Assembly: GCA_037442565.1 (NCBI GenBank)
Contig: JBBIQA010000141.1
Coordinates: forward strand, 1 to 11,972
DNA length: 11,972 bases
Source of the DNA: PALSA-911 sp037442565
Lineage (GTDB): Bacteria; Pseudomonadota; Alphaproteobacteria; Acetobacterales; Acetobacteraceae
Direction: 5' to 3'
The translations under genes were made by a program, and so were the position numbers. Shown here one piece after another: positions 1-7,480 of the stretch. Below the pieces are notes generated by a model that had not been told where the DNA came from, made no database searches, and worked only from the letters and a program-made list of their open reading frames with translations. Each line of letters starts with the position of its first letter. Positions within the stretch are counted from its first letter, which is position 1.

Positions 1-707
1 ATTTCTTCGATCCCGCCGCGCCGCTGCTGGCCGCCGCGCCCTGGGTGATGGTGCGCGGCAACCACGAATTATGCACCCGCGGCGGGCTCGGCTGGTTCCG
101 CCTGCTCGATCCGCGCCCCCCGGCCGCGTGTACCGCGACGACCGAACCCTATGCCTTGACGATCGGCCGGCAGAACCTGCTGGTGTTCGATAGCGCGGAT
201 GCGGATGACGTGAAGATCGATCCGGCCAAGGTGGCGGTGTTCCACGATCAATTCCAGAGCCTGCTTCGGCAGGCCAGGCCCGGCGCCTGGCTGCTGACCC
301 ATCGCCCGGTCTGGGCGATCGCGCAGGGCCATGTGCCGGCCGGCGCGGTCACCAATATCACGCAGGAGGCGGCGATCCGGGACCTGGTGCCCACGGCGCT
401 GGACCTGGTGGTCTCCGGCCATATCCATGATTTCGCGGTATATGAGTACGGCCCGGCCCGGCCCGCGCAGCTGGTGGCGGGCGAGGGCGGCGACGCCAAC
501 GACGAAACCACGCAGGCGCCGCATCCGGGCTGGGAGGTGGACGGCCGGAAGCTGCGGCGGGGCTACGCGGTGCCGAATTACGGCTTCCTGGTGCTGGATC
601 GCGCCGCGCATGGCTGGGCCGGACAGGTGGTGGGGCTGGACGACAACCTGATCGCGCGCTGCGAGTTCCGCGGCCGCTCCGCCGCCTGCAAACCGGTCAA
701 GCACTAG
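1..707 (+). CDS. Metallophosphoesterase (calcineurin-like), 3' part only
   Basis: The reading frame is open from base 3 to the TAG at 705-707, so the gene starts before the window and about 234 C-terminal residues are seen. The GNHE motif (codons 57-68) is the metal-binding and catalytic block of calcineurin-like phosphoesterases. It is followed by a THRPVW segment and by VSGHIH, the family's GHxH metal-binding motif. The first Asp/His block (DxH) lies outside the window. The C-terminal end (GWEVDGRKL, then YGFLVLDR) fits the last beta strands of such enzymes. Family knowledge says these are di-metal phosphomonoesterases or phosphodiesterases; the substrate cannot be told here. A signal peptide, if present, is out of view. 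The gene ends 35 bases before rsmB on the same strand, so the two may be cotranscribed. Confidence 0.85.
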   Translation, partial: FFDPAAPLLAAAPWVMVRGNHELCTRGGLGWFRLLDPRPPAACTATTEPYALTIGRQNLLVFDSADADDVKIDPAKVAVFHDQFQSLLRQARPGAWLLTHRPVWAIAQGHVPAGAVTNITQEAAIRDLVPTALDLVVSGHIHDFAVYEYGPARPAQLVAGEGGDANDETTQAPHPGWEVDGRKLRRGYAVPNYGFLVLDRAAHGWAGQVVGLDDNLIARCEFRGRSAACKPVKH

Positions 708-742
708 CCGGCGGCACCGAAGCGGAGCATGAACCGCCGATC

Positions 743-2023
743 ATGGCCCGTTCCACAACATCCGTCGTTACCTATCCCGATCCCACGCGCGATGCCGCCT
801 TCGACCTGCTGACCGGCGTGCTTGAGCGCCACCGGGCGCTGGAGGAGGCGCTCGATGGGCTGCCGGCGATCGACGCGCGCGACCGAGCCGCCGCGCACCG
901 TCTGGCCGCCACCGTGCTGCGCCGCTCCGGCACGCTGGACGCGGTGCTGGAGCCGTTCCTGAAGAAGGCGCCGCCCGAGCCGGTGCGGCATATCCTGCGC
1001 ATGGGCGCCGCCGGCGCCCTGCTGCTGGGCACGCCCAGCCACGCCGCCGTGGCCACCGCCGTGGCGCTGGCCCGCGGCCGGGGGCTGGCGCCGTTCGCCG
1101 GCCTGATCAACGCGGTGCTGCGCCGGGTGACGGAGGCGGGACCGGCGGCGTTGGAGGCGCTTGACGGGCCGCGGCTGGACACGCCGGCCTGGCTCTGGTC
1201 GGCCTGGGGACGCGATGCGCGGGCCATCGCCGCCGCGCATCAGGCCGTCACGCTTCAGGCCGGGACGCCGCTGGACATCACGCTGAAGCCGGGGGCGGCC
1301 GCGCCGGAGGGGGGCGAGATGCTGCCGACCGGGTCGCTGCGCTTTCCGCCGGGAACGCGGGTGATGGAGCTTGCCGGCTACGAGGAAGGCGCGTTCTGGG
1401 TGCAGGATGCCGCCGCCGCGCTGCCGGCGCGGTTGCTGGCGCCGCTTCCGGGCGAGCGGGTCGCCGATCTCTGCGCCGCGCCCGGCGGCAAGACCGCCCA
1501 ACTCGCCGCCGCCGGTGCCGAGGTTGTCGCCGTGGAGCAGGACCCCACGCGCATGGCCCGCCTGGCCGAGAACCTACGCCGGCTGCGCCTGACCGCCGAG
1601 GCCGTGCTGGCCGACGCGGCCACCTGGCAGCCGCCTCGCCCGCTGGACGCGGTGTTGCTGGACGCCCCGTGCAGCGCCACCGGCACCATCCGCCGCCATC
1701 CCGACGTGCCGCACCTGAAGCGCCCGCGCGACATCGCCCAGTTCACCGCCGGCCAGGACCGGCTGCTCGCCGCCGCCAGCGCGATGCTGCGCCCCGGCGG
1801 GCGGCTGGTCTACGCGGTGTGTTCGCTGCAGCCGGAGGAAGGCGCCGCGCGCATCGCCTCGGCGGAGCGTCTCGGCCTGGTGGTGCAGCCGTTCACCGAA
1901 GCGGAACTTGCCTGCCTGCCGGAGGCGCGCACGCCGGAGGGCTATCTGCGCACCCACCCCGGCCTGTGGCCGGATCGCGGCGGGATGGACGGCTTCTTCG
2001 CGGCGCGCCTGATCCGGACCTGA
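743..2023 (+). CDS. rsmB: 16S rRNA (cytosine-C5) methyltransferase RsmB
   Basis: This 426-residue protein matches the usual RsmB length (about 430). It should methylate C5 of C967 (E. coli numbering) in 16S rRNA, using S-adenosylmethionine. Residues about 8-145 form a helical NusB-like RNA-binding domain, and the rest is a Rossmann methyltransferase. Visible motifs are the SAM-binding DLCAAPGGKT (residues 242-251), the acidic strand VVAVEQD, motif IV DAPCSATG with Cys310, and motif VI YAVCSLQPEEG with Cys360. The Cys pair is 50 residues apart, the same spacing as the catalytic pair I recall for E. coli RsmB. The ATG at 743 gives a normal N-terminus; no strong Shine-Dalgarno is seen. A large palindromic repeat begins 8 bases after the stop and may end transcription. 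Confidence 0.95.
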   Translation: MARSTTSVVTYPDPTRDAAFDLLTGVLERHRALEEALDGLPAIDARDRAAAHRLAATVLRRSGTLDAVLEPFLKKAPPEPVRHILRMGAAGALLLGTPSHAAVATAVALARGRGLAPFAGLINAVLRRVTEAGPAALEALDGPRLDTPAWLWSAWGRDARAIAAAHQAVTLQAGTPLDITLKPGAAAPEGGEMLPTGSLRFPPGTRVMELAGYEEGAFWVQDAAAALPARLLAPLPGERVADLCAAPGGKTAQLAAAGAEVVAVEQDPTRMARLAENLRRLRLTAEAVLADAATWQPPRPLDAVLLDAPCSATGTIRRHPDVPHLKRPRDIAQFTAGQDRLLAAASAMLRPGGRLVYAVCSLQPEEGAARIASAERLGLVVQPFTEAELACLPEARTPEGYLRTHPGLWPDRGGMDGFFAARLIRT

Positions 2024-2031
2024 CCGCAGGG

Positions 2032-2258
2032 CAAACGGGGGAAGAAAACAAGGCCAGGGGGCCCTGCCCCCTGGACCCCCGCCAAAGGCTAGCCTTTGGA
2101 AACCTTCCATTGTTTGGGAGTGCAAGGAGGGCCTACTCAAACCTTGCAGGGTCACTGTTGGCCCTCCTTGCACTCCCAAACCAGTATGGGGTTCTAAGGG
2201 CTAGCCCTTAGCGGGGTCCAGGGGCAGAGCCCCTGGCCTTCTTTCTCTCCCCCGTTTG
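2032..2258. repeat. Palindromic repeat element, copy 1 (227 bp)
   Basis: Almost the whole rsmB-rpe intergenic region is one imperfect inverted repeat. The outer termini are CAAACGGGGG (2032-2041) and CCCCCGTTTG (2249-2258). Inside are the mirrored pieces AAGGCCAGGGG...CCCCTGG on both sides. Each arm also holds a perfect 18-bp palindrome centred on GCTAGC, at 2082-2099 and 2194-2211. The innermost arms, 2113-2133 and 2160-2180, are a perfect 21-bp inverted repeat around a 26-bp loop. Transcribed RNA would fold into a long hairpin, so it may act as a terminator or RNA stabiliser between rsmB and rpe. Related copies lie at 7420-7467 and 8432-8732. No coding capacity is seen. Confidence 0.85.
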
Positions 2259-2263
2259 TCCGC

Positions 2264-2293
2264 TTGTCATTGTGTCAGACCCCTGTCTAGAAC
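2264..2293 (+). promoter_or_regulatory. Possible rpe promoter
   Basis: TTGTCA at 2264-2269 matches the sigma-70 -35 box in five of six positions. TAGAAC at 2288-2293 matches the -10 box in four of six, with an 18-base spacer. The start site would fall at about base 2300, the rpe ATG itself, suggesting a leaderless transcript; this agrees with the absence of any Shine-Dalgarno before that ATG. This is inference from consensus only. Confidence 0.3.
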
Positions 2294-2299
2294 CATCGG

Positions 2300-3010
2300 A
2301 TGCCGCAAACGCAAAACCGTTCGAGTCCGGACCGACCCATCATCGTTGCGCCCAGCCTGCTCGCCGCCGATTTTACCCGGCTGGGCGAGGAAGTGCGGGC
2401 CGTCGAGGCTGCCGGCGCCGACTGGCTGCATCTGGACGTGATGGACGGGCATTTCGTGCCGAATATCAGCTTCGGTCCGCTGGTGCTGCAGGCCCTGCGG
2501 CCGCATTCGCGCCTGCCGTTCGACGTGCATCTGATGATCGCCCCGGTCGATCCCTATGTCGCCGCGTTCGCCGAGGCCGGCGCGGATCACATCTCCTTTC
2601 ATCCCGAGGCCGGGCCGCACACCCACCGGACGCTGCAGCTGATCCGTTCGCTGGGCAAGAAATGCGGCCTTGTGCTCAACCCCGCCACGCCGATCGAGGC
2701 GGTGGAATGGGCAATGGATCTGGTCGACATCCTGATGGTGATGACGGTCAATCCGGGCTACGGCGGCCAGGCTTTCCTGCCGTCCCAGCTGCCGAAGATC
2801 GCCGCCTTGCGCCGGCTGATCGACCTGTCCGGCCGGCCGATCGCGCTGCAGGTGGATGGCGGGGTCGCGCCGTCCATCCAGGGCAGGGAGACCGCGCGGC
2901 AGGTGCTGGAGGCCGGGGCGGACACGCTGGTCGCCGGCTCGGCGGTGTTCGGTGCGCCGGATTACGCGGCGGCGATCGCCGGCCTGCACGCGGACCGGAA
3001 CTGGACATGA
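2300..3010 (+). CDS. rpe: Ribulose-phosphate 3-epimerase
   Basis: This 236-residue protein interconverts D-ribulose 5-phosphate and D-xylulose 5-phosphate in the pentose phosphate pathway (and the Calvin cycle where present). It shows the family's TIM-barrel signatures in order: IVAPSLLAADF near the N-terminus (catalytic Asp in ADF), LHLDVMDGHFVPN (metal ligand His and Asp), FDVHLM (metal ligand His), VMTVNPGYGGQ (phosphate loop), and LQVDGGV followed by VAGSAVF (C-terminal phosphate site). The length is normal, with about eight extra N-terminal residues before the usual start. The ATG at 2300 has no Shine-Dalgarno and may be read from a leaderless mRNA. The stop overlaps the next gene's start in an ATGA, so translation of the two is probably coupled. 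Confidence 0.96.
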   Translation: MPQTQNRSSPDRPIIVAPSLLAADFTRLGEEVRAVEAAGADWLHLDVMDGHFVPNISFGPLVLQALRPHSRLPFDVHLMIAPVDPYVAAFAEAGADHISFHPEAGPHTHRTLQLIRSLGKKCGLVLNPATPIEAVEWAMDLVDILMVMTVNPGYGGQAFLPSQLPKIAALRRLIDLSGRPIALQVDGGVAPSIQGRETARQVLEAGADTLVAGSAVFGAPDYAAAIAGLHADRNWT

Positions 3011-4620
3011 AGGGCAGCACCCCCGGCAACTGGCTGCGCGGCGCCAGGCGAAGGATCGCCCGGATGCCGCATCTGGGCATGAAGCTGGGGATGACCCGGA
3101 TACCGGATGCGCCGGCGCTGCCGGTGCGCGATCCCTGGCCTGGCGATCCCGTGCGCGGGGCACGGCTGCTGAAGGGCGAGCTGGAATTCGGCGGCGCGGT
3201 GTGCCTGCTGCGGCCGGGCGGCTGGAACGACCTTGCCGCCTCGCCCATGCTGCGCGCCACCGCGCACGGTTTCACCTGGCTGCGCGACCTGCGCGCGCTC
3301 GGCACCGACAACGCCCGGCTGCGGGCGCGGGCGCTGGTGGCGGAGTGGATCGCTTCGCCACCGAACGAGGAGATCGTCTACCGGCCCGACGTGATCGGCG
3401 CGCGCATCGCCGCCTGGCTCGGCCATTACGATTTCTTCGCTGCTTCCGCCGATGATCTGTTCCGCCAGAAGCTGATGGCGCGCCTCGTCGGCGACGCCCG
3501 CACCCTGGCCGGGGCTGTGCCGGCGGAGGAGCAGGACGCGCGGGCGCTGACGGCGCTGAAGGGCCTGATCGCAGCTGCGGTCGCGCTGCCGGACCATACC
3601 GCGTTCCTGACCCGGGCACTGCGCTTCCTGCCGCAGGAAATCGGCCGGCAGGTGCTCGCCGATGGCTGCCATGTCGAGCGCAGCCCGGCCGCGCATCTGG
3701 CGGCGCTGCAGGACCTGACGGAAATCCGCGCGCTGCTGCACGCCTCCCAGACCCAGCCGCCGGCAGCGCTTTCCTCCGCCATTGAGCGGATGGCGCCGGC
3801 GTTGCGGGTGCTGCGCCATGGCGATGGCGGGCTGGCGCTGTTCAACGGCTCGCGCGAGGAGATGCCGGCGCTGATCGACCTGACGCTGACCCAGGCCGGC
3901 CGGGGCGGGCGGGCGGCGTCCTCGATGACCGAGGGCGGGTTCCAACGGATGCAGGCCGGGCGAACCGTGTTGATCATCGATTGCGGCGCGCCGCCGCCGC
4001 CTGGAACCGACCGCTTCGCCCATGCCGGCACGCTGTCCATGGAGATGTCGGTCGGGCGCGACCGGCTGGTCGTCAATTGCGGCGCCTATGTCGCCGGACC
4101 CCAGGATTGGCGCGACGCCAGCCGCGCGACGGCGGCCCACTCCACGCTGGTGATCGCCGACGTGAATTCGTCGGAGATCCGCCGCGACGGCCTGGGAAGG
4201 CGGCCGGAGAAGGTGGAGGTGCAGCGCCAGGAAGCCAACGGCGCGCACTGGCTGGAGGCGAGTCACGACGGCTGGAAGCGGCCGTTCGGCGCCATCCACC
4301 GCCGGCGCCTGTACCTGGCCGAAAGCGGTGAGGATCTGCGCGGGGAGGACGTGGTGGAAGCGGCCAGCCCGCAGCCCTTCACGCTGCGCTTTCACCTGCA
4401 CCCCGCCGTGAGCGCCAGCCTGCAGCAGGACGGCCAGACCGTACTGCTGCGCCTGCCCACGGGCGGCGGCTGGCGGCTGAAGGCGGACGGGGCGCGGCTG
4501 GCGCTGGAGGAAAGCATCTATCTCGGCGGGCCGGAGCCACGGCGCAGCGAGCAGGTGGTGCTCACCGGCTTCGCGGACGGGCCGCAGCAGGTCAAATGGG
4601 CCATCACCAAGGTCGGCTAG
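3007..4620 (+). CDS. Heparinase II/III family protein
   Basis: The start is chosen at 3007 because its ATG overlaps the rpe stop as ATGA; the frame is also open upstream inside rpe, but there it is only a shadow. The 537-residue product has a helical N-terminal half (residues about 60-270, with WLRDLRALG and RPDVIGARIAAWLGHYDF), as expected of the alpha/alpha toroid of polysaccharide lyases. The second half is beta-rich and matches the heparinase II/III C-terminal domain: LFNGS near 278, FAHAGTLSMEMS near 337-348 with its conserved His, and AAHSTLVIADVNSSE near 375-390. No signal peptide is evident, so a cytoplasmic or unusually exported location is possible. The real substrate is unknown; alphaproteobacterial members near purH are not proven heparin lyases. 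It lies 51 bases before a glycosyltransferase, hinting at polysaccharide metabolism. Confidence 0.85.
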   Translation: MKGSTPGNWLRGARRRIARMPHLGMKLGMTRIPDAPALPVRDPWPGDPVRGARLLKGELEFGGAVCLLRPGGWNDLAASPMLRATAHGFTWLRDLRALGTDNARLRARALVAEWIASPPNEEIVYRPDVIGARIAAWLGHYDFFAASADDLFRQKLMARLVGDARTLAGAVPAEEQDARALTALKGLIAAAVALPDHTAFLTRALRFLPQEIGRQVLADGCHVERSPAAHLAALQDLTEIRALLHASQTQPPAALSSAIERMAPALRVLRHGDGGLALFNGSREEMPALIDLTLTQAGRGGRAASSMTEGGFQRMQAGRTVLIIDCGAPPPPGTDRFAHAGTLSMEMSVGRDRLVVNCGAYVAGPQDWRDASRATAAHSTLVIADVNSSEIRRDGLGRRPEKVEVQRQEANGAHWLEASHDGWKRPFGAIHRRRLYLAESGEDLRGEDVVEAASPQPFTLRFHLHPAVSASLQQDGQTVLLRLPTGGGWRLKADGARLALEESIYLGGPEPRRSEQVVLTGFADGPQQVKWAITKVG

Positions 4621-4639
4621 CGGCCCGGCTTTTCCGCCC

Positions 4640-4673
4640 CAGGCCTTCCACACCATCAGGCCTTCCACACCAT
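4640..4673 (+). repeat. 17-bp tandem duplication across the glycosyltransferase start
   Basis: The 17-base word CAGGCCTTCCACACCAT occurs twice back to back, at 4640-4656 and 4657-4673. The second copy supplies the AT of the start codon at 4672; in the first copy the following base is C, so no start is made. It occupies the place where a ribosome binding site would be expected, and no purine-rich Shine-Dalgarno is seen. Confidence 0.9.
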
Positions 4674-5775
4674 GAAGATCCTCGAGATTACCAACATCGA
4701 CTTCTCTCTGCGGCACTTTCTGCTGCCGCTGATGCGCGCCGCGCGAGACCGCGGCCATGAAGTGATCGGCATCTGCGCCGAGGGGCCGCTGCTGGACGAC
4801 ATCCGCGCCGAGGGGTTCCGCATCATCGGCGTGCCGTTCGAGCGCAATTTGTCGCCCGTGGCACATATACGCGCCTTTCGCGCCCTGGTGGCGCTGATGC
4901 GGGCGGAAAAGCCGGATCTGGTGCACGCGCATGCGCCGATCACCGGCTTTCTCGGCCGGCTGGCGGCGCGGGTGGCGGGTGTGCCGAAAATCGCCTTCAC
5001 CAGCCACGGCTTCCTGTTCAACCAGGGCGGCCCCTGGCTGCGCCGGGCGGCGGGGCTGGCGATGGAACTCATCGCCGGGCGCGTCACCGATGTCTTCCTG
5101 ACCGTGTCCGAGGCCGGCGCCGCGGATGCCAGGCGGCTGCATATCTTCGCCAACCCGGTGCCGATCGGCAACGGCCGCGATCCCGCCCGCTTCCGCCCCG
5201 ATCCGCAAGCACGCCGGCGGGTGCGGGCGGAACTGGGCACCCCGGACGACCGGGTGGTCATCGTCGGGGTCTCCCGTCTCGTGCGCGACAAGGGGTACCC
5301 GGAATTGGCGGCGGCGATGCGCGAGGTGCCGGGCGCGGAGCTTTGGGTGGTCGGCGAACGGCTGGCCTCGGACCGCGGCGACGACATGGTGGCGCTGCTG
5401 TGCGAAGCCGGCCTCGGAGGCCGGCTGAAACTTCTGGGCTACCGCCACGACGTGGAGGCCGTGCTGGCGGCGGCCGACATCTTCACCTTGCCGAGCTACC
5501 ACGAGGCGATGCCGATGTCGGTGATCGAGGCAATGTTCTGTGGACTGGCGGTCGTCGCGAGCGACATCGACGGCCCCCGCGAACAGGTGGTGGAAGGGGT
5601 CACCGGCCTGCTGGTTCCCGCGCGCCAGTCGGCTCCGCTGGCCGCCGCCCTGGCCCGGCTGGCGGCCGATCCCGCCATGCGCGCCCGCATGGGCGAGGCC
5701 GGCCGCGCGCGGGCGCTGGAGCGCTATGACGAGGCCAGGATCGCGGCCCGGACCCTGGACCTGCTGGGCTTATAA
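4672..5775 (+). CDS. Glycosyltransferase, GT4-like (GT-B fold)
   Basis: This 367-residue protein should transfer a sugar from a nucleotide-sugar donor to a glycan or lipid-linked acceptor at the inner face of the membrane. The N-terminal acceptor domain begins MKILEIT and carries KPDLVHAHAP and FTSHGFLFN. The C-terminal donor domain starts near residue 195 with VGVSRLVRDKGYPEL (Arg202 and Lys207 are the usual donor-phosphate contacts). It continues with LLGYRHDVEAVLAAADIF and the EX7E motif, Glu278 and Glu286, in HEAMPMSVIEAMFCG. These features match the GT4-type enzymes found in capsule, exopolysaccharide and O-antigen clusters; donor and acceptor cannot be named. The start codon sits in the second copy of a 17-bp tandem repeat. 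purH follows after 51 bases, so the gene is probably cotranscribed with rpe and purH. Confidence 0.92.
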   Translation: MKILEITNIDFSLRHFLLPLMRAARDRGHEVIGICAEGPLLDDIRAEGFRIIGVPFERNLSPVAHIRAFRALVALMRAEKPDLVHAHAPITGFLGRLAARVAGVPKIAFTSHGFLFNQGGPWLRRAAGLAMELIAGRVTDVFLTVSEAGAADARRLHIFANPVPIGNGRDPARFRPDPQARRRVRAELGTPDDRVVIVGVSRLVRDKGYPELAAAMREVPGAELWVVGERLASDRGDDMVALLCEAGLGGRLKLLGYRHDVEAVLAAADIFTLPSYHEAMPMSVIEAMFCGLAVVASDIDGPREQVVEGVTGLLVPARQSAPLAAALARLAADPAMRARMGEAGRARALERYDEARIAARTLDLLGL

Positions 5776-5826
5776 GTTTAAGCGCCGGGTGCAAATGCCG
5801 TCGCTTGCATCAGACTGGAACCCCAA

Positions 5827-7407
5827 ATGACCGATATCGTTCCCATCCGCCGCGCCCTGATCTCCGTTTCCGACAAGACCGGCCTGGTGCCTTTCGCCCA
5901 GGCGCTGGTTGCGCGTGGCGTGGAAATCCTCTCCACGGGCGGCTCGGCCAAGGCCCTGCGCGATGCCGGCGTCCCCGTCGTGGAAGTGTCCGAGCATACC
6001 GGGTTTCCGGAGATACTGGACGGCCGGGTGAAGACCCTGGTGCCGCAGATCCACGGCGGCATCCTCGGCCGGCGCGACGTGCCGGAACATGTGGCGCAGA
6101 TGGCCAAGCACAAAATCGAAACAATCGACCTGGTGGCGGTGAACCTCTACCCGTTCGAGGCGACGGTGGCGAAGGGCGCCGCCTATGACGATTGTGTGGA
6201 GAACATCGACATCGGCGGCCCGGCATTGATCCGCGCGGCGGCGAAGAACCATGATTTCGTCACGGTGCTGACCGAGCCGGGTCAATACCAGACGGTACTA
6301 GCTCAGTTTCAGGCCGATGGCGGCACCAGCCTGGCGCTGCGCCGGCTTCTGGCCGGCGAGGCCTATGCCCGTACCGCCGCCTACGACGCCGCGATCGCCA
6401 CCTGGTTCGCGCAGCAGAGACAGGAAACCTTCCCGAACCGCATCGCCGTCGCCGGTTCGCTGCGCCAGACCCTGCGCTACGGCGAGAACCCGCACCAGCA
6501 GGCCGCATTCTATGTCTCCGGCAACGACCCGAGGCCCGGCATCGCCACCGCCACGCAGGTGCAGGGCAAGGAGCTTTCCTACAACAATCTCAACGACACC
6601 GACGCCGCGTTCGAATGCGTGGCCGAGTTCGATGCTCCCGCCGTGGTGATCGTCAAGCACGCCAATCCCTGCGGCGTGGCGATGGGCGGATCATTGGCCG
6701 ACGCCTGGGACCGGGCCTTGCGTTGCGACCCCATCTCGGCCTTCGGCGGGATCGTCGCGGTGAACCGGCTGCTGGACGCGGCGGCGGCGGAGAAGATCGC
6801 CACGCTGTTTACCGAAGTGATCATCGCGCCGGATGCGGACGACGCGGCCAAAGCGATCCTGGCGCGCAAGAAGAATCTGCGCCTGCTGCTGACCGGCGGC
6901 CTGCCCGATCCGGCCGCACCCGGAATGACCTTCCGCAGTGTCTCCGGCGGCTTCCTCGCACAGACGCGCGATGCCGGACGGATCATGCCGCAGCAGCTGA
7001 AAGTGGTTACCAGGCGCGCGCCGACCGAAACGGAACTCGCCGACCTGATCTTCGCCTTCCGCGTCTGCAAGCATGTGAAGTCCAATGCCATCGTCTATGT
7101 AAAGGACGGCGCGACCGTCGGCGTCGGCGCCGGGCAGATGAGCCGGGTGGACAGCGCGCGCATCGCCGCCTGGAAAAGTGCGGAAGCCGCCAAGGCCGCT
7201 GGCGTGGCAACGCCGCTTGCCCAGGGCAGCGTGGTGGCGTCCGACGCGTTCTTCCCCTTCGCCGACGGCCTGCAGGCGGCGGTGGCGGCAGGCGCTACGG
7301 CGGTTATTCAGCCCGGCGGATCGATCCGCGACGAAGAGGTGATCGCCGCCGCCGACGCGGCAGGGATCGCAATGGTCCTGACCGGAATGCGCCACTTCCG
7401 GCACTGA
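5827..7407 (+). CDS. purH: Bifunctional AICAR formyltransferase / IMP cyclohydrolase
   Basis: This 526-residue protein carries out the last two steps of de novo IMP synthesis: formylation of AICAR with 10-formyl-tetrahydrofolate, then ring closure. The N-terminal cyclohydrolase (MGS-like) domain, residues 1 to about 150, shows ALISVSDKTGL, ILSTGGSAKAL, VAVNLYPFE and NIDIGGPALIRAAAKNH. The transformylase follows with LRYGENPHQ, GKELSYNNLND, VIVKHANPCG (Lys277 and His278, the catalytic pair), DPISAFGGI, FRVCKHVKSNAIV and ASDAFFPFADG. The C-terminus, TGMRHFRH, is the normal full end. One oddity is KTLVPQIHGG at 69-78, where most enzymes I remember have KTLHP. A GGAA lies upstream of the ATG. A 13-bp hairpin 12 bases after the stop probably ends the cluster. 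Confidence 0.97.
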   Translation: MTDIVPIRRALISVSDKTGLVPFAQALVARGVEILSTGGSAKALRDAGVPVVEVSEHTGFPEILDGRVKTLVPQIHGGILGRRDVPEHVAQMAKHKIETIDLVAVNLYPFEATVAKGAAYDDCVENIDIGGPALIRAAAKNHDFVTVLTEPGQYQTVLAQFQADGGTSLALRRLLAGEAYARTAAYDAAIATWFAQQRQETFPNRIAVAGSLRQTLRYGENPHQQAAFYVSGNDPRPGIATATQVQGKELSYNNLNDTDAAFECVAEFDAPAVVIVKHANPCGVAMGGSLADAWDRALRCDPISAFGGIVAVNRLLDAAAAEKIATLFTEVIIAPDADDAAKAILARKKNLRLLLTGGLPDPAAPGMTFRSVSGGFLAQTRDAGRIMPQQLKVVTRRAPTETELADLIFAFRVCKHVKSNAIVYVKDGATVGVGAGQMSRVDSARIAAWKSAEAAKAAGVATPLAQGSVVASDAFFPFADGLQAAVAAGATAVIQPGGSIRDEEVIAAADAAGIAMVLTGMRHFRH

Positions 7408-7419
7408 CGGAGCATGCAG

Positions 7420-7451
7420 GCAAGGCCAGGGGGCAAAGCCCCTGGCCTTGC
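7420..7451. terminator. Hairpin between convergent genes (likely terminator)
   Basis: Perfect 13-bp arms, 7420-7432 and 7439-7451 (GCAAGGCCAGGGG and its complement), enclose a 6-base loop. It lies between the purH stop (7407) and the stop of the minus-strand membrane gene (7481), so it could end transcription from both sides. On the plus strand it is followed only by TTCCTTCCCC, not a clean T-run, so intrinsic termination may be weak. Confidence 0.6.
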
Positions 7452-7467
7452 TTCCTTCCCCGATTGC
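7420..7467. repeat. Palindromic repeat element, copy 2 (short form)
   Basis: The purH hairpin plus its tail, GGCCTTGCTTCCTTCC then CCCGATTGC at 7459-7467, matches the right end of the element at 8432-8732, where GGCCTTGCTTCCTTC recurs at 8708-8722. Only the outer end and a collapsed hairpin remain; no clear left terminus is seen before 7420. It looks like a deletion derivative of the longer copies. Confidence 0.65.
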
Positions 7468-7480
7468 CCCGGTAGCGGAT

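Noticed and set aside
2962..5502. 846-codon open frame on the minus strand
   Set aside because: It lies opposite the well-supported heparinase-like and glycosyltransferase genes; its Arg/Gln/His-rich, low-complexity translation is typical of antisense frames in GC-rich DNA.
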